This document shows positions 1 through 6,231 of a stretch of DNA of 10,635 bases, in pieces. Source of the stretch: Nitriliruptorales bacterium (GTDB taxonomy: Bacteria > Actinomycetota > Nitriliruptoria > Euzebyales > Egibacteraceae). The notes under the pieces were generated by a model that saw nothing but the letters and a program-made list of their open reading frames with translations, made no database searches and was not told where the DNA came from. The stretch lies in the NCBI GenBank assembly GCA_007133145.1, contig SLNF01000129.1, positions 1-10,635 of the forward strand, in the 5' to 3' direction. Made by a program: the position numbers and the translations under genes. Each line of letters starts with the position of its first letter. Within the stretch, counting starts at the first letter, position 1.

Positions 1-358
1 CGCCGGCGCGCACACGCCGGGCTGCGGGATCGACCTCGACGGCGTTCATGCCAGACAGGTCGACCACCAGTCCGCCGTCGACGCCTGCCGTGCCCGCCAC
101 GTTGTGCCCGCCACCGCGCACCGCCAGCAGCAGGTCGTGCTCGGCGGCGAACCGCACCACCGTGCGGACGTCGTCGGTGGTGGCGCAGCGCACGATCGCA
201 GCCGGGCTCCGCGGGGTCATCCCGTTCCACAGGGCCCGGGCCTGATCGTAGTCGCTGTCGCCCTCGCGGATCACCCTGCCCGCGAGGTCGTCGGCGAGCG
301 CGTGGAGGTTGCCGTCGAGGTGGATGGTCTCGCCGGTCAGCGTGGTCATGGCGGTCAT
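1..358 (-). CDS. FAD-linked oxidase, berberine-bridge/6-hydroxynicotine oxidase type (partial, 3' end outside window)
   Basis: Only the first 119 codons are present; the gene runs off the left edge. Residues about 45-119 match the start of a PCMH-type FAD-binding domain (FAD_binding_4): a TPRSPAAIVRCATTDDV-like stretch, then VRGGGHNVAG (residues 80-89), then DLSGMNAVEVDP (100-111). In this family the His of the GGGH motif (here His85) usually carries FAD through an 8-alpha-histidyl bond. Members oxidise diverse small molecules such as alkaloids, sugars and polyketides, using O2 and releasing H2O2. The substrate cannot be told because the C-terminal half is missing. The ATG at 358 is chosen because AGGAGG (364-369) lies 5 nt upstream; a second ATG at 349 is too far from it. 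No signal peptide is visible in the first 30 residues. The gene is divergent from the BTAD regulator at 605, which suggests control by that regulator (inference). Confidence 0.92.
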   Translation of the reverse strand, partial: MTAMTTLTGETIHLDGNLHALADDLAGRVIREGDSDYDQARALWNGMTPRSPAAIVRCATTDDVRTVVRFAAEHDLLLAVRGGGHNVAGTAGVDGGLVVDLSGMNAVEVDPAARRVRAG

Positions 359-363
359 GGATT

Positions 364-369
364 CCTCCT
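364..369 (-). promoter_or_regulatory. Ribosome binding site of the FAD oxidase
   Basis: On the minus strand the sequence reads AGGAGG, 5 nt before the ATG at 358. It is a perfect anti-16S match and decides the start over the in-frame ATG at 349. Confidence 0.8.
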
Positions 370-498
370 GGTCGTAGCGTCGGTGGTGAGGGCGGCGCGG
401 CTCGCGGTTCCAGCCGGTCCCGAGGGTGGAGCGCGTCGTGGCGGTCATCGCAGGCCCCGCGGGTAGCGCGACGAGGTCAGATCGACCTTGGCGGGTGG

Positions 499-536
499 GG
501 TTGCAGCGCGGGGTCAGGCCGGTTGCGGTCGGGTCA
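499..536 (+). promoter_or_regulatory. Tandem direct repeat, candidate SARP-type operator
   Basis: Two copies of a composite motif follow each other: GGTTGC (499-504), 6 nt, GGGTCA (511-516); then GGTTGC (521-526), 4 nt, GGGTCA (531-536). The halves recur 22 and 20 nt apart, about two helical turns. A related AGGTCA lies at 474-479, and AGGTC/GACCT (474-478/484-488) forms a short inverted repeat. SARP-family winged helices are known to bind direct repeats spaced at roughly one or two helical turns. The site sits 69-106 nt before the BTAD start, between two divergent genes, so it could serve either or both. The repeat is seen directly; the operator role is inferred. Confidence 0.4.
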
Positions 537-592
537 CCAGCGCGCAACGCGTCAGGCGCGCGCTGCCCTCGCCACCGCGCTGCCCTCGTCTC

Positions 593-598
593 TACGCT
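593..598 (+). promoter_or_regulatory. Candidate -10 element for the BTAD gene (possibly leaderless)
   Basis: TACGCT fits the actinobacterial TANNNT -10 pattern and ends 6 nt before the A of the ATG at 605, the spacing expected if transcription starts at the start codon itself. GAGGGG (599-604) also lies directly against the ATG, too close to act as a normal Shine-Dalgarno site. No good -35 box is seen near 570-575. Confidence 0.35.
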
Positions 599-604
599 GA
601 GGGG

Positions 605-3430
605 ATGCTCGACGTGCTCGTCCTGGGGCCCATCGAGGCACGGGACACCGACGGCCCCGTCGTCCTCGGAAGCCGCGCACAGCGGGCACTCCTGGCAGCA
701 CTCGTCCACGCCCGGGGCCGGGCCGTACCGGTCACCGAGCTCGCCGCCCTGGTGTGGGGGGACGAGCCACCGGAGAGGGCGCACAACGCGCTGAAGAGCC
801 ACGTGTCGCGGCTGCGGCGCGCGCTCGGAGACGACGTGGTCGTCTGGCAGCCGCCTGGCTACGCACTGACCGTGCCGCCGGGACGGTTCGACGTGCACCG
901 CTTCGAACGCGACGTGCGCTCGGCGGGCTCCGTCGCGGAGATCGATGCGGCGCTCGCGCTGTGGCGTGGCCGCCCCTATGGCGAGTTCGCCGAGCATGAG
1001 CACTTCGCCGGCGAGGCGGCGAGGCTGGCCGAACTCCACGCCCAGGGACGGCTTCGCCGCGCCGACCTCGAGCTCGCGGCGGGTGAGCACGAGGAGGCGG
1101 CTGCGGCGTACAAGGAACTGGTCGTCGAGGATCCGCTCCGAGAGGCGGCGTGGATCGGCCTGCTGCGGGCCCTGCACGTCGAGGGACGCCAGGCTGAGGC
1201 GACGGCCGAGGCGCGCCGCTACCGCGAGCACACCGCACAGGTCGGCCTCGACCCGTCACCCCGGTTCGTCGAGGCCGAACGCCGGGTGTTCTCGACCGCC
1301 CCGCCGGCGCCGGCGCCGCGACGTGCCGGGTCGCGGGTGCCGGGCCGCCTGTCCAGCGTCGTCGGGCGTCAGCGAGAGCTCGAGGAGCTCGGCGGGGTGC
1401 TCCGCAGCCGCCGGCTCGTCACGCTGGTCGGCCCCGGCGGGGTCGGCAAGACAACCCTGGCGTTGCAGGCGGCGCGGCAGGCCGCGGATGGCCTTGAGGA
1501 TGGCGCCTGGGTCGCGACCGTCGGCGACGTCGGCGACGACGCGTCGGTCGTGCCGGCCATCACCCGGGCGGTCGGCGCACCCACGACCCCGCCACTCGAC
1601 CGGTCGTTGGAGCACTACCTCGCCGGCAAGCGGGCGCTGCTGGTCGTCGACGACGCCGAACACGTGCGTGAGGCCGTGCGGTCGATCACGGTGCGGCTGC
1701 TCGGGGTCGCGGACGGGCTGCGGGTGCTGGTGACGAGCCGACAGCCCCTCGACGTCCCGGGGGAGGTCGTCCTGCCCGTCGAACCGCTGGAGAGCGAGGC
1801 AGCCGTCGAACTCTTCCTCGAGCGCGCGGGTGACGCCGGTGCTCCGATCCCGCGCGAGCAGCAGGAGCTGGCGAGCGAGGTATGCGAACGGCTGGATCGA
1901 CTGCCGCTGGCGATCGAGATGGCAGCCGCACGACTGCGTGGCCTCGGCCTCGTCGACCTGTCCGCCCGCCTAGACGAGCGCTTGCGGCTGCTGCACTCGG
2001 GCGAGGCGGGTCGGCACGAGACCCTCGACGCGGTCGTGGCGTGGTCCTACGACCTCTTGGACGAGGCCGGACGGGCGCTGCTGGAGCAGCTGTCGGTCTT
2101 CGTCGGGGACTTCGACCTCGGCGCGGCCGACGCGGTCGTTGAGGTCGCCGACGTGCCCGAAGGGATCATCGACCTCGTCGACCGGTCGCTGCTGCACCGC
2201 GTCGTCGGCGACGGGCCGGCGCGCTTCCGCCTGCTGGAGACCGTCCGCACGTTCGCGGCCGAGCGCCTCGCCGCCTCCGCCGCCTACCCCGCGACCGTCG
2301 AGCGGTTCGTGCGCTACCACGTCGGGCTCGCAGAGCGCATCGACGAGGGCCTGCGTGGCCCCGACGAAGGCGCCTGGGCCGCGGTGCTCGACGCGCATCT
2401 GTCCAACCTCGAGGCAGCGCACCGCCACGCCCTGCAGCTCGAGGACGCCGACGCCGCTGTGCGCCTCGCCGTCGCACCGTGCCTGGTCGTCTACCACCGG
2501 TTGCGCGCCGACGTGGGCGCGTGGGCCGAGGCCACCCTGCCGCTCGCCCACCGGGTCGAACACCCCGAGAGCCCGGCCGTGGCGGCCGTGGTCGCCCTCA
2601 CGCGTCTGCACCGCGGTGACTTCGACGGCGCCGAGGCCCTGCTCGTCGACCTCCCCGACGACCCGGTCGCACGACACGCCCACGAGGCGCTCGGCGACCT
2701 GCACCTCTACCGCGGTGCGTTTGACGCTGCGCTCGAGCACTTCCGTGCGGCCGAACGGCTGGCGCGACGCGCCGACGATCGCTTCACGGAGCTGCACAGC
2801 CGCATGAGCCAGGGCATGACCCTCGGCTACGCCGGTCGGATCAACGAGGGCCTGCAGGTCATCGACGCCGTGCGTCGGCAGGGCGTGGCGGCCCGGATGC
2901 CGATGGTGGCCGCCTGGTGCGACTTCACCGAAGGCGAGCTGCTGGCCGACTCGCAGCCGCAGAGGGCGCTCGAACTCGTCGAGCGCGTGGTCTGCGAGGC
3001 CGACCGCGCCGGTTGGCGGATGGTCGCGGGCGTCGCGCGGTTGACCGCCAGCTCGCTGCGGGCCCGCGCAGCTGATCCCACCGACGCCGTGCCAGGCTTC
3101 GAGCGGCTGGTCCGCCACTGGGAACGACTGGGCGACGACACCCACCAGTGGACCACCCTGCGCAACCTCGTTGAGCTGCTCACCCGGCTCGGTGCCTACC
3201 CCTCGGCTGCACGACTCCTCGGGGCGGTCAGCACGGCGGCGCGACCAACGTTTGGTGCGGAGCAGCGGCGGCTCGAGCAGGCTCGCGACACGCTGCAGGC
3301 CCACCTCGGCGAGGAGGCGGACGCCCTGATCCAGGCGGGCCGTGAGGACGACCTCGCGGCTGCGATCGGGCTCGGCCTCACCACCCTGCGTCAACTCCAG
3401 GAGGCGCACCGGACTACGCCAGGGAGGTGA
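605..3430 (+). CDS. BTAD/SARP-type STAND transcriptional regulator (wHTH-BTAD-NB-ARC-TPR-like)
   Basis: This is a 941-residue cytoplasmic regulator. Domains in order: an OmpR/PhoB-type winged helix, residues about 15-95 (GSRAQRALLAALV, then LKSHVSRLRRALGDD and a PPGYALTV wing); the bacterial transcriptional activator (BTAD) helical repeat domain, about 96-230 (FDVHRFERDV to GLDPSPRFVEAER); an NB-ARC ATPase, about 250-465; a winged-helix module, about 470-560 (TLDAVVAWSYDLLDEAGRALL); and a long alpha-helical, TPR-like C-terminal sensor, about 560-941. ATPase motifs are intact: Walker A GPGGVGKTT (276-284), Walker B LLVVDD (345-350), RVLVTSRQPL (373-382) and DRLPLAIEMAAARL (431-444). There is no C-terminal LuxR helix-turn-helix. 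AfsR-like proteins of this layout activate transcription after nucleotide-dependent switching; the signal here is unknown. An in-frame ATG at 488 would add 39 Arg/Ala/Pro-rich residues outside the family fold, so 605 is preferred. It is divergent from the FAD oxidase, its likeliest target. Confidence 0.94.
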   Translation: MLDVLVLGPIEARDTDGPVVLGSRAQRALLAALVHARGRAVPVTELAALVWGDEPPERAHNALKSHVSRLRRALGDDVVVWQPPGYALTVPPGRFDVHRFERDVRSAGSVAEIDAALALWRGRPYGEFAEHEHFAGEAARLAELHAQGRLRRADLELAAGEHEEAAAAYKELVVEDPLREAAWIGLLRALHVEGRQAEATAEARRYREHTAQVGLDPSPRFVEAERRVFSTAPPAPAPRRAGSRVPGRLSSVVGRQRELEELGGVLRSRRLVTLVGPGGVGKTTLALQAARQAADGLEDGAWVATVGDVGDDASVVPAITRAVGAPTTPPLDRSLEHYLAGKRALLVVDDAEHVREAVRSITVRLLGVADGLRVLVTSRQPLDVPGEVVLPVEPLESEAAVELFLERAGDAGAPIPREQQELASEVCERLDRLPLAIEMAAARLRGLGLVDLSARLDERLRLLHSGEAGRHETLDAVVAWSYDLLDEAGRALLEQLSVFVGDFDLGAADAVVEVADVPEGIIDLVDRSLLHRVVGDGPARFRLLETVRTFAAERLAASAAYPATVERFVRYHVGLAERIDEGLRGPDEGAWAAVLDAHLSNLEAAHRHALQLEDADAAVRLAVAPCLVVYHRLRADVGAWAEATLPLAHRVEHPESPAVAAVVALTRLHRGDFDGAEALLVDLPDDPVARHAHEALGDLHLYRGAFDAALEHFRAAERLARRADDRFTELHSRMSQGMTLGYAGRINEGLQVIDAVRRQGVAARMPMVAAWCDFTEGELLADSQPQRALELVERVVCEADRAGWRMVAGVARLTASSLRARAADPTDAVPGFERLVRHWERLGDDTHQWTTLRNLVELLTRLGAYPSAARLLGAVSTAARPTFGAEQRRLEQARDTLQAHLGEEADALIQAGREDDLAAAIGLGLTTLRQLQEAHRTTPGR

Positions 3431-3473
3431 GCGTCCCCACCAAGCCCTCTGAGATCGCCGGCTGCCGCGAGAG

Positions 3474-3677
3474 TGGAAGACGTCCACCGAGGGTGACCGG
3501 CTCTCGTCGACGGCCTCGGAGCGTGACCGCGCCATCAACGACGCGATCGCGGCACGACGCGGCGCGTTGGTCCGCGTTCGCGGGTCCGGATCTCGGGGGC
3601 AGGCCTTCGCGCGTTCGCGCGGCCGGCGCGGGCCTTCCACCGGGTTACGGGCGTCAGGAGGGGCTGGTCGGGGATGA
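3474..3677 (+). pseudogene. Possible remnant of a small DUF2188-like gene
   Basis: An open frame without a start codon runs from just after a TGA (3450-3452) to the TGA at 3675-3677. Its first 40 or so residues have a spaced pattern, W-x4-EG-x-R-x-SS, then RAINDAIAARRGALVRVRG. This recalls the small DUF2188 proteins, which have W-x4-EG, R-x-SS, an AI..A..IA helix and a G-x-ELVVHG strand. The rest (about residues 45-67) is Arg/Gly/Ser-rich and looks non-coding. The resemblance was judged by eye from memory of the family and could be chance. If real, the gene lacks its start and its end. Confidence 0.2.
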
Positions 3678-3804
3678 TGCGTCCTCGGAGCGCACTGATG
3701 ACCGTGCGGCTCTCCGATGCCTACCGGTCCCACGCGGCCCGCTCGCTCGTGCCCTCGGGTGCCCTCGTGCTGCCCGCCCGTGGCCGTGCTGCACGGGTCG
3801 GTCA

Positions 3805-3825
3805 GCGACCTCGGGGCGAGGTCGC
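3805..3825. terminator. Perfect GC-rich hairpin, candidate terminator or insulator
   Basis: Left arm GCGACCTCG (3805-3813), loop GGG (3814-3816) and right arm CGAGGTCGC (3817-3825) form a 9-bp stem without mismatch. No T-tract follows, which is common for hairpins in high-GC actinobacteria. It lies 375 nt after the BTAD stop and just upstream of the putative MFS promoter, so it could separate the two transcripts. Confidence 0.4.
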
Positions 3826-3888
3826 GCGGCGGCCGGTCGGCCGGCCGTCGTCGACGGCTCAGGCGGGGTCGGGCGCGTGGCCGCGCCG

Positions 3889-3916
3889 CCGACCTACCCG
3901 GGCCCGTGCGTACGAT
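3889..3916 (+). promoter_or_regulatory. Candidate promoter for the MFS gene
   Basis: TACGAT (3911-3916) is a good actinobacterial -10 box (TANNNT). A weak -35 with the GAC core (3891-3893 within 3889-3894) lies 16 nt upstream. Transcription from here would give a leader of about 125 nt before the GTG at 4048. Confidence 0.35.
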
Positions 3917-4035
3917 AGGTGGCCGTTGGTCGGTCGCTCCGGTGGGTGGCGCGCCGTCGATGCGCCGGTGGCCCTGCCGTCCCCGGCGTCTGGTGCGGAG
4001 GACGGGGGCGCCGGCTCCACCGTGCCGAACGTCGT

Positions 4036-4042
4036 GAAAGGG
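4036..4042 (+). promoter_or_regulatory. Ribosome binding site of the MFS gene
   Basis: GAAAGGG lies 5 nt before the GTG at 4048. It supports this start over the in-frame ATG at 3919, which has no such site. Confidence 0.6.
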
Positions 4043-4047
4043 TCGTC

Positions 4048-5283
4048 GTGGGCATCAGCCAGGCCTCCCGGGTGGGGGGCGCGGGGTTGCTGGCGCTGGT
4101 GGCGACGTACGGCATCGGCCGGCAGGCGTACGGGCTCTTCGTGCCGACCTTCAGGGAGGAGTTCGCCCTGCCGTTGGACGTGCTGGGCTTCTACGCGAGC
4201 GCGGCGCAGGCCGGCTACCTGGTAGCCACCGTGCTCGCCGGGGTCCTTGCGGCCCGCTTCGGGCCTCGCGTACCGGTGGTCGCGGGCTGCCTGCTGCTCG
4301 CGGTCGGCGCGGCGATGACCGCGTCGGCCCCTGGTCCACTGCTGCTGGCGGTGGGAGTCATCGCCGCGGGCACGAGCGCGGGCGGCGCGTGGGCGCCGTT
4401 CTCGGATGCGGTCGGCCACCAGGTCCCGTCGACAGGGCGTCGGCGTGCCCTGGCGTTGGTCAACGCCGGCTCCCCGGTCGGCCTCATGGTCGCGAGCGTG
4501 CTCGTGCTGGGGGCCGGTGACCGCTGGCGGGCCGCGTGGTGGGGCTTCGCGGTGGTCGGGCTGGTGGCGGCCGCGGCGGCGTGGAGGGTGCTGTCACCGG
4601 TCGCGGTGAGCGGCGACCTCAACCGTGAGCGGCTCTCGTTCGGGTGGTTCTTCAACACGAGGTCGGTGCGGCTGTTCGTCGTCACGCTCGGGATCTCGAT
4701 CACCTCTGGCGCCTACTTCGCCTACGCGCCCGACACGGCACAGTCGGCTGGGCTGGCCAGCTGGACCGGTCCGGCGATGTGGGCGGTCCTGGGCCTTGCC
4801 GGGGCCGGGGTGGGGGTGTTCGGCGGTGGGATCGCCAACCGGTACGGGCTGCGTGCGCCGCTGGCGGTGACGCTCGTCCTCGTCGCAGCATCGACCCTGG
4901 CTCTGCGGGTCGCAGCCGGGTCCCTCGTCGTCGCCCTGGGGTCGGCGGCGGTCTTCGGGGTGGGCTTCACCACGGGATTCGCCTTGCTCGTGATGTGGAG
5001 CCAGCAGGTCTTCGACGACCGCCCCACGACCGGGTTCACGCTTGCGATCGTGTTCATCGCCGCCGGGTTCATCGTGGGCCCCGGCGTGTTCGGCGTGCTG
5101 GCCACCCACGTCGACCGCTCGGCGGCACTCCTCGTAGCGGCCGCGCCGGCGCTCGCGGTGGCGCTGGTGCCACCGTCGCGCGAGGACCGCGTCGACCCGC
5201 ACCGTCTTGGCAGACACCGCACCGAAAGGTTCATGCGAGCCGACCGGCCTCGGCGAGGGCCTCGCCGTGCTCGCATGAGGTGA
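4048..5283 (+). CDS. Major facilitator superfamily transporter, 12 predicted helices (YbfB/CynX-like?)
   Basis: The 411-residue protein is built of regularly spaced hydrophobic helices. Clear ones include about 10-32, 45-68, 74-92, 96-115, 135-156, 162-180, 207-227, 242-262, 270-288, 291-316, 328-350 and 357-375. Between helices 2 and 3, GVLAARFGPRVP (65-76) is the usual MFS motif A, with Ala where most members have Asp. A charged loop at about 186-206 divides the two six-helix halves. It should be an inner-membrane secondary transporter; the substrate is unknown, and the YbfB/CynX suggestion rests only on overall feel. The GTG start at 4048 is chosen because GAAAGGG (4036-4042) lies 5 nt upstream and the first helix follows at once; an ATG at 3919 would add 43 Arg-rich residues. 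The last 17 or so residues are Arg-rich and encoded by a nested hairpin. It stands alone, with no co-directional partner within 400 nt. Confidence 0.9.
   Translation: MGISQASRVGGAGLLALVATYGIGRQAYGLFVPTFREEFALPLDVLGFYASAAQAGYLVATVLAGVLAARFGPRVPVVAGCLLLAVGAAMTASAPGPLLLAVGVIAAGTSAGGAWAPFSDAVGHQVPSTGRRRALALVNAGSPVGLMVASVLVLGAGDRWRAAWWGFAVVGLVAAAAAWRVLSPVAVSGDLNRERLSFGWFFNTRSVRLFVVTLGISITSGAYFAYAPDTAQSAGLASWTGPAMWAVLGLAGAGVGVFGGGIANRYGLRAPLAVTLVLVAASTLALRVAAGSLVVALGSAAVFGVGFTTGFALLVMWSQQVFDDRPTTGFTLAIVFIAAGFIVGPGVFGVLATHVDRSAALLVAAAPALAVALVPPSREDRVDPHRLGRHRTERFMRADRPRRGPRRARMR
5231..5278. terminator. Nested inverted repeat across the MFS 3' end
   Basis: Outer arms TCATGCGAG (5231-5239) and CTCGCATGA (5270-5278) pair perfectly over 9 bp. 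Inside them CGGCGAG (5251-5257) and CTCGCCG (5261-5267) form a 7-bp stem with loop GGC. The structure lies wholly inside the coding sequence, ending 2 nt before the TGA stop (5281-5283). No T-tract follows. It probably ends or protects the MFS transcript. Confidence 0.5.
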
Positions 5284-5726
5284 TGCTCCTGTCGTGGGTC
5301 CCGAGGGGCGAGCGGAGCCTCTGGCGGGCCGCCGGAGCGGGGCGTCCCAACTGCGGACGGGCGGGTCGGCGGCGTCCGGGCCGCTGCCCCGAAGCTCGCC
5401 TCGGCGGAGGTCGGGACCGGTCCCGGCGCGGCAGTCGCCCGGAACGGTCGCAATTGCGGGTCACCGCGCGCCTGGGCCGGCGGCCCCCTCCGCGATCTCA
5501 GGCGACTCCGGGCCGCATGGGCCGCACTGCGCCTGCTGGGGCGTGGAGCTCGATCCTCTCCCCATCGCGTGGGAGATCGCAGCGGGACCAGGGTCTGCTC
5601 CTCGGCAGCGATGCGCCGTGGCTCCCGCCGTCGCGGACCGGGCTCGGTGGGTCTGCCGCCAGCCCGAGCCGAACGTCCGCGTCGGTGCTCTATCGCCTGC
5701 CCACCGATCGTGTAGGGCGCCTGGCC
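5284..5726. other. Non-coding region upstream of the toxin-antitoxin remnant
   Basis: I see no gene in these 443 nt: every open frame is Arg/Pro/Gly-rich and lacks a recognisable fold. It holds a 14-bp perfect palindrome, CGGGACCGGTCCCG (5412-5425), a 10-bp palindrome, CGCAATTGCG (5449-5458), and a possible bulged stem (5551-5562 with 5571-5579; CGAT and CTCCC pairing with GGGAGATCG). No strong promoter for the antitoxin gene could be named; TATCGC (about 5690) is only a weak candidate. Confidence 0.6.
5412..5425. promoter_or_regulatory. 14-bp perfect palindrome, possible operator
   Basis: CGGGACCGGTCCCG is its own reverse complement over all 14 bases, in the non-coding stretch between MFS and the antitoxin gene. 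A second palindrome, CGCAATTGCG, follows 23 nt later (5449-5458). Short GC palindromes are common at this base composition, so a role is uncertain. Confidence 0.2.
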
Positions 5727-5924
5727 ATGACCTTGCGGTTGGACGAGCGGGACGCCGAGGCGCTTCGCCGCCGCGCAGCACGGGAGGGCCGCTCGAGGCA
5801 GGAGCTCGCCCGCGAGGCGGTGCGTGCGTCCATCGAACGGACGAGCAGACGCGAACTGCTCGACGAGGTGCTCGACGAGCAGCTGCTTCGCTACCCCGGG
5901 GCGCTCGAGCGTCTCGGACGTTGA
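5727..5924 (+). CDS. Ribbon-helix-helix antitoxin-like protein of a Doc-type module
   Basis: The 65-residue protein starts with a short strand, MTLRLDE (1-7), followed by helix DAEALRRRAAREG (9-21), the turn RSRQE and helix ELAREAVRASIE (25-36). That is the order of a CopG/Arc-type ribbon-helix-helix DNA-binding domain. The C-terminal half, with LLDEVLDEQLLRYPGALERLGR (about 43-65) read as one amphipathic tail, resembles the toxin-binding tails of RHH antitoxins paired with Doc toxins in actinobacteria. Such proteins neutralise the toxin and repress their own operon. ATG 5727 is chosen because it begins the RHH strand; AGGG (5714-5717) lies 9 nt upstream. The stop overlaps the toxin start (TTGA, 5921-5924), the usual translationally coupled arrangement. 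The gene itself looks intact, although the toxin does not. Confidence 0.72.
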   Translation: MTLRLDERDAEALRRRAAREGRSRQELAREAVRASIERTSRRELLDEVLDEQLLRYPGALERLGR

Positions 5925-6178
5925 TCCTCCTCGACGGTGAAGACCTTCTCCACATCACGGAGCGCGTCTTGCCTGCGGTGGAGGTCCGCGACGCCAACTT
6001 GCTCGAAGCCGCCGCCCGTCGCCGTGCCAGCGCCTTCGGCGAGCACGTCTACCCGAGCTTGCACGAGAAGTCCGCGGCCCTGCTCCACTCGTTGGTCGGC
6101 AGCCGTGCACTCGCCGAGGGGAACAAGCGGCTTCACACCAATCTGGCTTGGCGCGCACTGGGGTTGTCCTCGCGAGGG
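5921..6178 (+). pseudogene. doc: Degenerate Doc (death-on-curing, Fic-fold) toxin, 3' truncated
   Basis: Reading from TTG 5921, the frame gives a Doc-like protein: LILLDGEDLLHI (1-12), VEVRDANLLEAA (20-31), RRRASAFGEHVYPSLHEKSA (33-52), LLHSLVGSRALAEGNKR (54-70). Active Doc relatives carry an H-x3-(D/E)-G-N-K-R-type signature (N-H-A-L-V-D-G-N-K-R in actinobacterial forms) and phosphorylate elongation factor Tu, stopping translation. Here the position of the His is Arg62 (codon CGT), while GNKR (67-70) remains. After GNKR the residues LHTNLAWRALGL fit the family poorly unless about four residues are extra. Homology fades near residue 85; a normal Doc has about 125-130 residues. No native stop exists: the frame runs on antisense through the hydrolase gene to 6520. 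The 6178 limit is therefore approximate. I infer a dead toxin left beside its antitoxin. A frame shift just after GNKR does not clearly restore the missing part. Confidence 0.68.
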
Positions 6179-6231
6179 TGCAGGGCGGTGATGCTGCCTC
6201 GGGTGGGCCGGCACGGGGTTGCGGGTTGCGC

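Larger units (their letters stand above)
3431..4047. other. Gene-poor region between the BTAD regulator and the MFS gene
   Basis: These 617 nt contain no convincing gene. Several open frames cross it, but they are Arg/Pro/Ala-rich and lack family features. AGGAGGGG (3656-3663) lies 10 nt before an ATG at 3674, yet the resulting 183-codon frame runs into the MFS gene in another frame and is compositionally poor. What can be supported is a possible eroded ORF (3474-3677), a perfect hairpin (3805-3825), a 10-nt tandem repeat (GTGCCCTCG at 3749-3757 and 3759-3767), CGCGTTCGCG at 3573-3582 and 3610-3619, and a candidate promoter (3889-3916). Confidence 0.6.

Noticed and set aside
488..604. Longer BTAD start at ATG 488
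   Set aside because: The extra 39 residues lie outside the winged-helix fold, cover the probable operator and -10 region, and have no ribosome site.
1970..3733. 587-codon open frame antisense to the BTAD regulator
   Set aside because: It mirrors a frame of a clearly real gene in high-GC DNA, has no domain or ribosome site, and is rich in Arg, Gly, Val and His as expected of a shadow.
3919..4047. Longer MFS start at ATG 3919
   Set aside because: It would add 43 Arg/Gly-rich residues before the first helix, begins at the predicted transcript start, and has no ribosome site, unlike GTG 4048.
3674..4225. 183-codon frame with AGGAGGGG 10 nt upstream of its ATG
   Set aside because: The ribosome-site match is good, but the protein is Arg/Pro/Ala-rich without structure and overlaps about 180 nt of the MFS gene in another frame.
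5294..5920. Open frame upstream of and in phase with the Doc toxin
   Set aside because: The sequence before 5921 is low-complexity, and the stretch 5727-5924 is used by the RHH antitoxin in another frame; the toxin starts at TTG 5921.
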